Notes: generated by a model from the letters alone, not told the origin. 64,000 bases of DNA from Buddleja alternifolia (GCA_019426215.1 CM033404.1:26970843-27034842), one strand, 5' to 3'; counted from the stretch's first letter, positions 41,449 through 53,895 are shown. A program made the numbers and translations.

Positions 41449-42386
41449 GTGCCGGAAGAAGAAAAATCAGCAGAGAAAAAGGAGGCCGAAATTGATCTCG
41501 AAACTCCTAAGGTAAGTTTCCCTCCAAACATGCATAATTCCACAGACACTGTTCCTGTTTCCATCCCCTTTCCGAGCAGGTTAAGTAAATCCAAGAAACA
41601 AGATGAAGAGAAGGAGATATTGGAGACATTTAGGAAGGTAGCAGTAAACATTCCACTGCTTGATGCTATTAGTCAGATTTCGAGATATGCGAAATTCCTT
41701 AAGGATCTATGCACCACGAAGAGAAAGCTACGAGGAGATGAGAAGATTAAGGTGGATGAAAATGTGTCTGCAATAATCCAACGAAAACTGCCGCCTAAGT
41801 GTAAGGATCCTGGTACGTTTACCATCCCTTGTGTGATTGGTAATAATAGATTTGAACGTGCCATGTTAGATTTAGGTGCATCAATTAACATCATGCCTCA
41901 TTCAATTTATGCATCTCTTAATTTGGGTCCCTTGAAACAAACTGGTGTTATTATACAATTGGCGGATAGATCTAATGCATACCCCGAGGGGGTTCTTGAG
42001 GATGTGTTAGTACAGGTGAACGAATTAATCTTTCCAGCTGATTTTTACGTTATGAATATGGAAGATAATGGATCCCCAAATCCAGCCCCGATCCTCCTAG
42101 GTCCCCCTTCCTCAAAACAGCAAAAACAAAGATTGATGCTAATGATGGCACTTTATCAATGGAGTTCGATGGGCAGATTGTCAAATTTAGCATATTCGAA
42201 TCCATGAGGTATCCCCCTGATGTGAATTTTGTTTATTCTATTGATATTATTGATGTGTTAGCACAGGAGGCTTTTGAGAAAAGTCAAGTGGATGCATTGG
42301 AAGTAGTACTCAGTCATGGTTTATGGCAATTCGGGGAGCATTTGAATTTTAGTGATGAAGTTGAAGAGATTATTATGGCTTTGTAG
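41449..42386 (+). pseudogene. Athila protease region
   Basis: Frame 41449-42207 contains a retropepsin-type domain: AMLDLGASINIMP (about residue 139; the family has DLGAS in place of DTG) followed by ILLGPP (about 217), where many relatives have ILLGRPF. After a frame break near 42115 the next frame (42159-42386) continues the region with MEFDGQIVKFSIFE. It would process the polyprotein. Broken copy. Confidence 0.82.
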
Positions 42387-42416
42387 TCCTTACCACTAGC
42401 CCCTAGCAGGTATAAT

Positions 42417-43490
42417 GTGTCAAAAATTGAGTTATCATTTAATCACACAAAATTGCTGCCATCTGTGTTGCAGGCACTGAGTTTAGAACTTAAGCCCTCA
42501 CCCGACCATCTGAAGTATGCGTACTTAGGGGAGACTGAGACCTTGCCAGTAATAATTGCAAAGAATCTGACTATGGTGCAAGAGGAAAGACTCGTTAGGA
42601 TGCTTCGATATCATAAGACAGCAATTGGATGGACTATAGCCAACATTAAGGGAATTAGTCCTTCCATGTGCATGCACTAAATTTTGTTAGAGGATGACTC
42701 GAAACCAAGAAGAGAGGCTCAAAGAAGGCTAAATCCATTGATGATGGATGTAGTAAAGAAAGAAATCCTGAAGTTGTTGGATGCAGGAGTTATTTACCCA
42801 ATTTCAGACAGCAAGTGGGTGAGTCCTATTCAGGTTGTACCAAAAAAATCTGGAGTGATGGTAGTGCAGAACCAGAATAATGAGCTAGTTCCTACGAGGA
42901 TTCAAAGTGGGTGGCGTGTTTGCATTGATTACCGCAAGCTGAATGCAGCAACGAGAAAAGACCATTTTCCTTTTCCTTTTATTGATCAAATGCTTGAGCG
43001 ATTAGCCGGTAAATCTCATTATTGTTTTCTTGATGGTTATTCTGGTTATAACAAGATTGTGATTGCTCCTGAAGACCAAGACAAAACCACATTCACGTGT
43101 CCGTTTGAAACATTCGCTTACCGAAGGATGCCGTTTGGACTTTGCAATGCACCAGCCACTTTTCAGCGCTGCATGATAAGTATTTTCTCTGATTTAATCG
43201 AAAAGTGCATTGAAGTTTTTATGGATGATTTTACTGTCCATGGGGATTCATTTGATTCTTGTCTTGAAAATTTATCTCGTGTGCTTGATCGTTGCATTGA
43301 CACAAATCTTGTTTTGAATTTTGAAAAATGTTATTTTATGGTAGAACAAGGGATTGTATTAGGCCATGTTATTTCATGTAGAGGTATTGAGGTAGATAAA
43401 GCTAAGGTAGATTTAATTGTGAACTTACCCTACCCCATATGTGTGAGAGATGTGCGACTTTCCTTGGTCATGCAGGTTTTTATCGTAGAT
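42417..43490 (+). pseudogene. Athila reverse transcriptase
   Basis: Frame 42417-42680 gives the linker before RT, ends in a TAA within CMH.ILLEDD, and frame 42684-43550 continues with RT: VCIDYRKLNAATRKDHFPFP (about residue 74), FLDGYSGYNKI (112), MPFGLCNAPATFQR (143) and FMDDFTVHG (174), so both YMDD-type aspartates are present. Near 43455 one base is missing and the reading moves to the next frame with [11 protein letters not shown]. Not functional as written. Confidence 0.9.
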
Positions 43491-44533
43491 TCATCAAGGA
43501 TTTTTCAAAGATTGCATTGCCTCTGTCCAAGTTGCTACAACAAGATGTGATTCTCCAATTCACCCAAGACTACAAGGATGCTTTTGACAAACTAAAATCA
43601 GCGTTAACCACTGCACCTTTGATGCAGCCACCGGATTGGTCTCTTCCATTCAAAATAATGTGTGATGCGAGTAATTATGCAATGGGAGCAGTTTTAGGAC
43701 AACGAGTTGGCAAGCAACCTCATGTGATCCATTATGCTTCCCAGACCCTTAACGTGGCTCAGTGCAATTATTCAACTACTGAAAAAGAACTTTTGTCTAT
43801 TGTTTTGGCTATAGATAAATTTCGTTCTTATCTACTTGGATCTAAAGTAATTGTATTTTCTGATCATGCAGCTTTAAGACATCTTTTGGCGAAGAAAGAA
43901 TCAAAAGCGAGGTTAATGAGATGGATTCTTCTTCTTCAAGAATTTGATCTGGAGATTAAAGATAAAAAGGGGGCTGAAAATTTGGTGGCATATCATTTGA
44001 GTCGATTAGTGCGAAAAGAAAATCTGATGCCACTACAAGAATTCTTTCCGGATGAGCAATTGTTTGCTCTGCGAGGTATGGTTCCTTGGTATGCTGATTT
44101 AGTGAATTATTTAGTTTCTAGAACTTTGCCTACTGATTTGAGTAAAGCTAAGAAAGATAAAATTAAGAGTGAGGTGAAATATTATGTGTGGGATGATCCA
44201 TACTTGTGGAAGTTTTGTTCCGATCAAATTATTCGGAGATGTGTGCCTGATTCTGAATTAGAGTTTGTCTTGAAATTTTGTCATGCTTATGCGTGTGGTG
44301 GTCACTTTGGACCTAAGAGAACTGCTAGAAAAGTGTTAGATAGTGGTTTTTCTTGGCCTACTTTATTCCATGATGCTTATGTCATGTGTAAAAATTGTGA
44401 ACAATGTCAAAGGACGGGGAATTTAAGTCATAGGAATGAAATGCTTCAAACGCACATCCTTGTTTGTGAGATTTTTGATATATGGGGTATTGATTTTATG
44501 GGACCCTTTCCTTTCTCCTTTGGTTTTGTTTAT
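43439..44533 (+). pseudogene. Athila RNase H and integrase N-terminal part
   Basis: The open frame starts with [17 protein letters not shown], then RNase H ([15 protein letters not shown] about residue 75, [10 protein letters not shown] about 115, [11 protein letters not shown] about 141) and the integrase zinc domain (H...[11 protein letters not shown]...[11 protein letters not shown], about 275-325). The core begins with GIDFMGPFP (first catalytic aspartate). Coding is cut at 44533 by a solo Copia LTR inside the core domain; it resumes at 46106. Confidence 0.9.
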
Positions 44534-46105
44534 TGTTAGGAATCCTATACATGAAAATAGAGAATTGCAGCGGAAGATTCGAGGATTCCTACCGGCAGAT
44601 CACAAAAATAGATCTGATGATTTTTAATGGGTTTCGCGAAAAATAGACCGAATAAAAATACCTTTTTGATTCTTTTACTGATTCTGCAGAACAGCAATCC
44701 TCCAAGGGCTCCTGTCTCTAAAGCTTCACGCGAAACGAGCCTTCCAAAAATCCCGAAACTCCTTCTTCTTTGCAGTAATGGACGGCTAGAGAGGAGAGAG
44801 GGAAGAGAGTTCTTTTCCTTTTGTGTTGTGTTTCTTTCTTGTCTTTTGGGTTTGTTCCACTATAGGAGTCCTTTTTAACTCAACTAGCTTGTGGAATAAG
44901 TTGGAGGCTATTCCAACCCTAAGTGGCCGCCCCTCCTAAGGCTTCCTTGGACTCGGTGGGCTTTTAATTGGCTTGTCTAATTTCTAGCCCATCTGTATAT
45001 ATATAATTTAAATCCAATTTAAATATAATATATACTATTAATTAATTCCTTTTAATTAATATACTAATTAAATAATTTAATTTAATCTAGTTAAATTAAA
45101 TATTTAATTAATTGATTTAATCTACTTAAATCAATTAATACATTTAATTCTTTCTAAAAGATTTACACAAAAAGATACATCCCGTTCGTTTCTTATAGCG
45201 CGACTCTTTAGGTTCGTCTCAATTGGCAAAGGGAGGAATTACCTAAGGATGTGAGTGTCACCTAGCCAGTTCCGTGGACTCACATCGTAACCCAATTAAG
45301 TAAGACATGAATGAATCATTTTTACGAACCTCTTGATCATAAATGTCGTATGAGTATAAGCCCTTCACTGACGTATCCCGATCAAGTGAGAGTCATGAAA
45401 AATGTCAAACTCACTAAACTTGATAATGTGCATTAGATTATAGCATAATGAAATTACTAAACTACCGTCAGTGTCCCACATGAGTTAGTTGTTATGCTTT
45501 GGCCAAAGACTTTATAATTTCATTAGCCTATAATCGCACAGGATACTTACTCGTTTACTATCGAGACAGTGAGTCCCATCTTTGTACTCTGGTAACAGAT
45601 CCAATAATACAAGCACATTGATCATGAACCCTCAGGTCTAAGGCTCACGCATACTATTACAATCAGTAATCCAATCATTGACAGTCACTGAGTAAATACC
45701 CATGTGATCGGATTACTACGAGCCGTGTTCGAATATGTCAATTCCATTGACATATCTATGATACTTACTCCCACTATCCCTATAGTGTTCGACTGGCACT
45801 CATCGTCAGAGCATGTGTCATACAAGTCGAATCTTAATGCCCAATTAAGATTCTTTGACTTGCGAACCCTTTTAAGTGATAAGTTCAAGACTCTTCCCAT
45901 GCCACGTCCTTATTCCATAAAAGGCAAAGTGTCAAACCTTTATTCACATGGACTATATGTTCAATACTTCTTTAGATGCCATAAAGATTTATATGAACAA
46001 AATACAGATGCCTTTATTAATATTATTTTAATAGTTTGTACAACATAATAAGATACCCTAATCTAACTATTTTTCCTCATTGGCATCTAGGGCTTATACG
46101 TAACA
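44534..46105 (-). mobile_element. Solo Copia LTR inside Athila integrase
   Basis: 1,572 bp, TG...CA, flanked by the 5-bp duplication TTTAT (44529-44533 and 46106-46110). On the minus strand it starts TGTTACGTATAAGCCC and ends GGATTCCTAACA. No internal domain is present, so it arose by recombination between the two LTRs of an element. It carries the shared LTR module (GCGCGACTCTTTAGGTTC near 45197, CGAGCCGTGTTCGAA-type box near 45719). The frames 44436-44878 and 45685-46048 inside or across it are not genes. Confidence 0.95.
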
Positions 46106-46962
46106 TTTATATCATACTTGCGGATGATTATGTTTCGAAGTGGGTGGAAGCTAAAGCCACCCAAACTGACGATTCTAAAGTTGTTGTAGGTTTTCTCACG
46201 TCTAACATTTTTAGTAGATTTGGCATACCAAAAGCATTAATAAGTGATCAGGGGTCCCATTTTTGTAATCGAGCTGTGGACACTTTGCCAAAAAAATATG
46301 GGGTGTTTCATAAGACATCCACACCTTATCACCGTCAAACAAATGGGCAAGCCGAGGTGTCCAATCGAGAAGTCAAGTCCATCTTGGAGAAAACTGTAAA
46401 TCCTAATCGAAAAGATTGGAGTCTTTACTTGAAGATGCATTATGGGCGTACCGGACGGACAACCTATAAAACAACTATTGGGATGTCTCTATATAGGTTA
46501 GTCTTCGGTAAATCGTGTCATCTTTCGGTAGAATTGGAACACAAAGCGTTTTGGGTTGTAAAAAGTTGTAATTTAGATTAAGATCAAACTGGTATACATA
46601 GGAAGTTGCAACTACAAGAGTTAGAGGAGATTCGCCTTGACGCTTATGAGAATTCCCGAATTTACAAGGAGAAGACCAAGGGGTTTCATGACAAGATGAT
46701 CTCTAGGAAGGAATTTGTGATTGGACAAAAAGTGTTGCTTTACAACTCAAGACTCAAATTAATGCTTGGTAAGTTACGTTCTCGTTGGGTTGGACCTTTT
46801 GTTGTGATTAATGTATTTTCTTATGGTGCAGTAGAGATTCAAAGCTTAGAAACTAACAAGTTGTTCAAGGTAAATGGACATAGACTTAAACCTTTCTATG
46901 AAGGTTTTCAAGAGCATACAATTGAAGAAATTTCATTGATCAATCTAACTTACTTGGATTAA
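46106..46962 (+). pseudogene. Athila integrase C-terminal part
   Basis: Resumes the core after the solo [29 protein letters not shown] (second catalytic aspartate), and [19 protein letters not shown] (catalytic glutamate), then a stop at 46579-46581 and a second frame 46606-46962 with the C-terminal domain ([20 protein letters not shown], then [12 protein letters not shown]). Followed by the typical Athila tail containing GGGAGGCAACCCA at about 47007. The integrase is interrupted and inactive. Confidence 0.9.
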
Positions 46963-47443
46963 AAGGCTGCAAAGTCGAGCCAACGACTTTAAACAAAGGC
47001 GCTGATTGGGAGGCAACCCAAGAGTGGCTGAACGACCACCATCAAATTTGCTCTTTTTCCCTATCTCTTTTAATTTCGTTTATTCATGTTTTATGTTCAT
47101 TCTGTGTTGCATTGAGGACATTGCATATTTTAAATGTGGGGGAAAGGGTTAGTTGTTTGTTTCTTGATTTTTTTTTTAAAAAAAAAAGAAAAAAAAAGGA
47201 AAAAAAATATTTTCTTTATTGTGCAGCCAAGTAAGGTAGTGAAAAATTATTTGCCTTCATCAGTGGTTGATTGAAAAATAGACTAGATTCAATAGAGAAG
47301 TTAAGTAGTGTTTAAATTGTTATGATTGTTGAAGTACAGGCTTTTAGAGAAATTCGTGTGCATTCGTAATTTAGCATAACTTTGTATGTGACTTTTGACT
47401 TGCTGAAATTCCTTCAAATTCCTCAAGGTTAATCTGGTTGATA
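46963..47443 (+). other. Athila 3' non-coding region, first part
   Basis: No frame with env-like features. A T-run/A-run pair at 47168-47210 could form a long simple hairpin. A purine-rich ATGTGGGGGAAAGGG (about 47132-47147) resembles an internal polypurine tract. The LINE target site (47431-47443) lies at its end. Confidence 0.6.
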
Positions 47444-50400
47444 CAAAAATATGAGTGGTCCTTGGGTGGTGTTGGGGGATTTTAACAGTGTCCTCCATAT
47501 GAATGATAGGATAGGAGGAGTGCCAATCTCAGTGCAAGAGGTAGTGGATTTTAAAGAGTGTGTAGATTACTGTGGTCTAGTGGAAATGAAGTGGAGGGGA
47601 TGTGAGTATACATGGCAAAATAGGCATGAGAGTGGGGCTAGAATATACTCTAGAATTGATAGAGTTCTTCTCAATGACCAGTGGTGCCAGGATTATCCTA
47701 TGATTGAGACACAAATACTTTTAGCAGGGGTCTCTGATCACTCCCCCATAGTGATTCAATTGACTGGGCAGAAGTTGATGGGAAGACATGCGTTCAAATT
47801 TTTTAATATGTGGACTGATTCTCCACACTTTAAAGAGTTGGTGGGATGTAAATGGGCTACAAATGTGTAAGGGAGTACCATGTATAGAATCACACAGAAG
47901 CTAAAATTGCTAAAGAAGGAGTTTAAATAGTTAAACAAGAAACATTACTATGAGATTGATAGGCAGGTTGAAGAGGCAAAGGCTAATCTTGAACAAATTC
48001 AATTGCAACTGGAAAGCCAACCTTTCAATGAGGTCCTTATAAGTAAAGAACAAGAAGCACGTGAAACAATGAGGCAAAAATCTGTGGCTTTGGATAAATT
48101 CTTGCACCAAAAGGCAAAAGCTGACTGGATCAACATGGGAGACCAAAACACACGGTACTTTTACAAAGTTCTGAAGAAAAGAGTGTACAATAATAGAGTG
48201 ATCAGTATAAAGAATGTGGAGGGGCAGTGTATTATAGAATATAGTGAAGTGATTGGCCATTTTGAGGAGTACTACAAGCAGCTGCTTGGGAGTAAAAGTC
48301 CAAGAGATAGGGTGGATCCTAATGTATTCGAATAGGGGCACAGATTAATAGTGGAACAACAGCTTGATATGATAAGGCCTTTCACTAGGGATGAGATCAA
48401 AAAGGCTATGTACAACATTGACTCAAACAAAAGTCCTGGTCCGGATGGGTATGGTAGTGGCTTTTACAAGGCAACCTGGGACATAGTTGGTGAGGAGATT
48501 ACTCAAGCTGTGATAGAACTCTTCCAATCTGGGAACCTATTGAAGCAGGTGAATACTACCCTCCTCACTCTGATTCCAAAAACAGATAGCCCCTTCTCAA
48601 GCCAAAGATTTCAGACCTATAGCCTGTTGCAACACAGTCTATAAATGTATTTCAAAGTTGATCACAAGTCGATTAGTAGAGGTCTTGCCCACACTAGTTA
48701 GTGACAACCAAGGGGCTTTTGTGAAAGGGAGATCTATAATTGACAACATATTGATTTGCCAAGGGCTAATAAGGCTTTACAACAGGAAGAATGCTTCCCC
48801 ACGGTGTTTGATGAAGATTGACTTAAGAAAAGCCTATGACTCAATAGAGTGGGATTTTCTTAAGGAGATGATGGAGGGATTTCGATTTCCTCAAAAAATT
48901 TGCCTATGGATCATGGAGTGTGTTACTAGTGTATCCTTTTCTTTGGTGGTGAATGGGGAATGTCATGGATTTTTTAAGGGGCAAAGAGGAATCAGACAAG
49001 GAGACCCAATGTCACCCTTACATTTTGTACTCGTTATGGAATACTTAACTAGAAGCCTTAAGATTGCAGCTAAAGCCAGGGAGTTTAAATATCACCCTTC
49101 ATGTAAGCAAATGCAAATGACTAATGTGTGCTTTGCTGATGACCTGATGGTGTTTTGTAAAGCCTCAAAGGCTTCGGTGGAAATCTTATGGGACAGATTT
49201 AATCTTTTCTCTAACACCACTGGATTGTATGCAAATGCTGGAAATCAAGTATTTTTATTAGAGGGGTGGGACAGGGAGTGGAACAGGAGATTGAGCAGAT
49301 CACAGGGTTCGCTGAAGGTTGTTTCCCCATCAGATATTTGGGAGTACCATTGTCACCAACAAAATGGAACAAAATGGAGTGTCATACAATGGTGGAAAAA
49401 ATTTCAGTCAGAATTTCAAGCTGAGCTACAAGGAACCTGAGTTATGCAGGAAGGGTTCAATTGATAAATTCAGTATTATTCTCTCTATATGTATACTGGT
49501 GTGCTATTTTTGTGTTACCCCAATCTGTTGTGAAAGAGGTGGAAAAGAAGTGTAGAGGGTTCTTATGGGGAGAAAAGGAAAATCAGAGAAAATTTGCATT
49601 GGTCAACTGGGATACAGTGTGCACAAAAAAGAAGAAAGGGGGTTTGAGCATCAAAAACTGTAAACCATGGAACATGGGTGCAGTAGCTAAACATGTATGG
49701 GATATAGCACATAAAAAAGATAGCTTGTGGATCAAGTGGGTGAACAATATTTATATGAAGGATGTGGATTTATGGGAATACAACCCCCCGGTGGATTGTA
49801 GTTGGGTTTGGAGGAAGATACATAAACTTAAACAGAAGTTCAAGGAACGATATACTCAGAATAGATGGAACCAGACAGAGAATGGAAGATATACTGTACA
49901 GAGTGGGTATGAATGGTTAATTGGTAACAGGGATGCTTTTAGTGGTGCAAAGGTTGCTTGGAATAAAATGAACATTCCTAAGCATTCCTTTATAACTTGG
50001 CTGATTATGCACAGGAGGCTACTAACTAAAGATAGGTTGTGTAAGTTTGTGAATATTGATGAAACTGTTTGTGTGTTATGTGGAAATGCTAATGAAACAT
50101 TGGAACACCTGTATTTTGAGTGTGAATGGTCAAATGCGCTGCTGGTTGATACTATGGACTGGCTACAAACAGTAAACTACCCAATACAGTTTGAAAGGTG
50201 GAAGAGATGGTTGGGATACGCTTTTCGGACATGGAAGATGAAACAAACAATTGTGAGGGCTGTTTTGGTTGGAATTATGTACAAAATATGGGAAGAAAGG
50301 AACAAAAGAGTATTCACACAGGTGCAGCATGAAGGCAAATTAGTGTTAGAAAGCTTGAAAATAGATATGAAATTGAGGATCAATGGATATAGACTAAAAA

Positions 50401-50571
50401 GGAGAATGGATAGGGATAGAATATACATAGAACATATTGTAAATAATTAAAATAGAGAGTTCATGTTGTCTAGCTGAGTTTTGAGCATACAGTCTGGTTT
50501 GTGGACTGGTATGGAGTTGGAGTTTGTAATCGTGGTTATTGGTAATAAAGTATTACTTTACACCAAAAAAA
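47444..50571 (+). mobile_element. 5'-truncated L1-type LINE
   Basis: A 3.1-kb LINE inserted in Athila, with a 13-bp target duplication (AATCTGGTTGATA at 47431-47443, AATCCGGTTGATA at 50572-50584, one mismatch) and a 3' A-run ending at 50571. It starts within the endonuclease domain, so the promoter, ORF1 and the start of ORF2 are missing, as expected from incomplete target-primed reverse transcription. Confidence 0.94.
47451..50450 (+). pseudogene. LINE ORF2: endonuclease end, reverse transcriptase, RNase H-side zinc domain
   Basis: Order of domains: endonuclease C-terminal half (VVLGDFNSVL, SRIDRVL, GVSDHSPIVI; 47451-47870), linker (48003-48335), RT (NKSPGPDGYGSGFYKATWD at about 48430, DNQGAFVKGRSIIDNILI at 48700, KIDLRKAYDSIEWDFL at 48815, RQGDPMSPL at 49000 and FADDLMVF at 49135), then the plant LINE zf-RVT domain (AWNKMNIPKHSFITWLI at about 49957, CVLCGNANETLEHLYFEC at 50070). 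Breaks: TAA/TAG near 47868, 47929 and 48333, frame shifts near 48600, 49250 and 49450. RT catalytic aspartates remain. Non-functional. Confidence 0.92.
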
Positions 50572-50584
50572 AATCCGGTTGATA

Positions 50585-51341
50585 GTGATTTAAAGTAATA
50601 ACAGATGAAATTCCTCGGTGTAAAGCTTGAGGCGTAAATTGTGTAATGTTGAAGATATAGTATAGCGCCTGAGATTATCTACACTGAAAGGATTAAGCCT
50701 GAGGAGTTTTCAAGCTTGGCAACCTAAGACTATCTAGTCTGGGATCTATCGGCCCAAACCTGCTACTGTGTTGGAAATCTAATAGGGCTATTCAAAGTAT
50801 GTCGAGAATGAAATGATCCGCTTGTTGAGTAATCGGGTGCATTCATGAATAATGTTTGTATTCGCGTCAAAAAACAAGTGTGTGCTTAATAATAATATAT
50901 TGCTCGTTTTGATTTATTATTCATTCTTGAGGAAATATAAAGGGATGATGTTGAGTTAGATGTTGCATTAATAGTATTACGGTTACAAAATTAAGTGAAT
51001 TCTTGAGAAGTGTGTGTGAATGCTAGAGTAATGATGGAGACATGATTGACCTTTCCAGCGAATTTTGTTAATTTTTGGTTACGAATTGATGTTAGGAAAG
51101 AAAATTTCATGAACTTGCTTGTTTGTACATTGAGACATTGATTTTGTGGGTATATCTTTTGCAAATCCTCACGAGACTAAACTCGTCCACTAGGGGTAAC
51201 CTAGGGGTTTAAAGGCTTGTTGCATATGCTAAATGCAACCGTGTTACCTATGAAAGTTGTTAGCTTTAGTTTTAGTTTTTTTTTTTCTAGTTTCTCTTTG
51301 TCTTTGCCCAAGGACATGCAAGAACTAAGTGTGGGGGAATT
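50585..51341 (+). other. Athila 3' non-coding region, second part, with polypurine tract
   Basis: Continuation of the Athila tail after the LINE. The purine tract AAGTGTGGGGGAATT (about 51327-51341) lies directly before the 3' LTR and primes plus-strand synthesis. No coding frame is recognised. Confidence 0.75.
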
Positions 51342-53890
51342 TGATAAGTGCAATATTTATATATTTTATTACCTCTATCTTCAGCATTTTATTGTGATTA
51401 TATGGCCATTGGAACTGATTTTATCTCATTTTGTGATTTAGGCAAGATTTGAAGTGCAAAATATCAATTTCAATCAAAATGGCAGATTTGGCGATGTTTC
51501 GGAAATACTGATATATCTGGAGATGTAAACATTAGTTTCTATTGAATTTTATCCAGTTGGAAACCTAAGACAAAGGCCTATATTTATTGTGATGAAGTCC
51601 AGACCCAGTTCGGAAGTTAAAGGGCTCAAAAGTGTTCAAGAATTTACAGAAATTTCTGTTTTGGACTGGACTGGACTGTGCAGTTTTGGTGAAAAATTCA
51701 TAACTAGAGTTTTGTGTCTTGGATTTAGTCGAGGCCAGTTGGAAATGAAAGATGACACATAAATATACAAATTTCTAGAAGGAGTCAAAGTGAGATTTGA
51801 TGAAGTAGAGGCGACAAATCAGAGTGTAAAGGGAATAATATATTCTCCATACTTTGATGTTAAAGGGAAGAATATATTCCCCATGTCTTGATAAAGGAAG
51901 AGAGAATATATTCTCTCCATGATTATGACATCTTTTCATTGCCTATATATGTCTTGCAATGGTTGAAGTAGAAGAGAGGAAGAGAGGAAGAAAGTTAGAA
52001 AAATAGAAAGTAAGAAAAATAGTATTTTCAAGTTTTATGCTTACAATTATGAGTAGCTAAGGCTCCGTATGGTTATGTTTTCTGAGTTAAATTCTGAGTT
52101 TTTTTTGGAAAATGTGTATTATAGAAATTCGTGTGAAAATATTGACCTTTGTTGTTTGTTTGGATGTGTTTTTAGAAAATAGTGGGAAGTGGTGTTTGAT
52201 GTGATATAAAGTTCAATTTTATTGGAATTTGATATATGAAATGATTGAATTAATTATGAATTTAATGAGATTGATATAATATTATGGATTAGGTATAAAG
52301 TATGTGTGTGTATACATCTAATACTTATATGTATATATACATATAACGTTATATAATTTATATAGGAACAAAGTGGCTGTACACGCCACTTTGCACTTTG
52401 CTAGTTTAGTGTGTATATATATATATATATATATAATGTAATATAATATACATAGTTGGCTGCACTCTTACCAAAAAAGAAGTGGCTGCACACGCTACTT
52501 TGTTATACTTGTATATATATTATAATATTATATAAATATTTTTTATTATTATTTTATAATATTAATTTAACAAAATAATATATGGACTTATTAGATTATT
52601 AATATATATATTTAATCCATGTATGCATTTATCTTGATTATTTTATTATTTAATCCTATGTGTATATGTATGTCTTTGCCATTTAGTGATTGTACCGCAA
52701 AATACGACAATAATTAGTAGGAAAAATTACACCAACACCCACTGCTATAATAGATAAATACACAAACTTATCCTATTTTAATTAAAATAAAAATGTAAAA
52801 GATATGTAATGTGCATCTTAGTACTTTTTTTATAATTTTTTTTTACTATTCTTCGAATTAAATATTATTTAATAATAATAATTGAAATATTTAGAAAATT
52901 GAATATGAATTTTTATTATATAAAATATGATAAAGTAAGAAAGAGAATAAGTTGGAAAGTGGGATGGTGTAATTAATGATGAAAGATTGTGAATTGATTG
53001 AAAGAGTGAAATGATTGGTTGTTATATAAGGGAATGTGTAGTAGGATTTAAAATTTGAGTATTTTCTGTAGAATTTACCTAGAAGTGTGCTTTTTCATTT
53101 TCTGGTGATCCAGAAAATGAAAATGCAATTCTGAAAACTTAACCATACGCAGCCTAAGTTTTTCTTTCGAATCAAGGGAATTCATTTTGATTCACATGTT
53201 GTGAGACTCGGAGCTTCATCAATCTATCTACGGTTTGATTATCTTTTGTTTCTTATTCTTAATGTTCATGCTTGTTTAGATAATAATCTAAGGTGCACAT
53301 TAGTTGATTATCTATTACAATCTATTACTAACAAATCTTCATAATCCGTAATTGTTATGCTTGAATTGTGCTCGTAGCAATTGAGTTGTCAAGATTGCGA
53401 TCCCAGTTTTCATTGATTACTCGAGGGAAACATTAGTGTAAATTAAATAGTTGGCGCTTGCTTAAACTATTGTTTATCCTTAGTCGCTTCTAATTCGTTA
53501 TGCTATTATTGACATGATTAGGATTGCTTAATACCGAGTCAGTTGATAATAAGAATTTAACCGATTGCTGGGCTTTGGTTAATGATATAAGGAAGTTAAT
53601 AGGGATATAAATAGCTGGTTATTTATGTTCTTGGCTAAGTAATCAAAGAATAGATAGTATTTTAGGTGTCTATGAGCAACTTGAATTGAAGAACAAATTA
53701 TCCTTGAATCGATACTTTACATTTATTGAACTTTGTATTTAATTCATGCCCTTTATAATTCATCCAAACAAACCTCCCCATTGAATATTATTTTGATCAA
53801 CCAATCTCTCGGGTTCGACTTGGACTTACGAGTACTACAGATTCTTGTGAGAACAGTAATTATATTTTGGTGCATTCGACACGTATCAAT
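51342..53890 (+). repeat. Athila 3' LTR, enlarged by a MITE
   Basis: 2,549 bp in place of about 1,450 because of the MITE at 52061-53154. Ends ACACGTATCA followed by the right target duplication ATCCA (53891-53895). Differs from the 5' LTR by scattered substitutions and by a ~58-bp block near 53232-53290 present only here. Confidence 0.93.
52061..53154. mobile_element. MITE family 1, complete copy (PIF/Harbinger-like)
   Basis: 1,094 bp with inverted ends GGCTCCGTATGGTTATGTTT and, on the opposite strand, GGCTGCGTATGGTTAAGTTT, flanked by TAA (52058-52060, 53155-53157). The interruption point is confirmed by the uninterrupted left LTR (GAGTAGCTAAGTTTTTC at 39082). The interior contains a repeated word (GTGGCTGCACACGC-like, near 52372 and 52470) and TA microsatellites. 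No transposase. Confidence 0.92.
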
Positions 53891-53895
53891 CCATT

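Larger units (their letters stand above)
38353..53890 (+). mobile_element. Athila-type Gypsy element with nested insertions
   Basis: A 15.5-kb element on the plus strand with TSD ATCCA (38348-38352, 53891-53895), LTRs 38353-39759 and 51342-53890, a tRNA-Asp-type primer site, gag, protease, RT, RNase H and integrase in the Athila order. A solo Copia LTR (44534-46105), a LINE (47444-50571) and a MITE in the right LTR (52061-53154) are nested inside; without them it would be about 9.7 kb. At least three indels and several nonsense changes break gag-pol. No env-like frame is evident between integrase and the 3' LTR. Confidence 0.95.

Noticed and set aside
47160..47215. T-run followed by A-run as a terminator hairpin
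   Set aside because: This is a plant retrotransposon tail; intrinsic terminators are not expected, and the runs look like slippage.
47931..48341. 136-residue minus-strand frame
   Set aside because: Antisense to the LINE linker and RT start; no family features.
50177..50428. 83-residue minus-strand frame
   Set aside because: Antisense to the LINE zinc domain.
46963..51341. An env-like gene between Athila integrase and 3' LTR
   Set aside because: After removing the LINE, no frame long enough with a signal peptide or membrane segment is visible.
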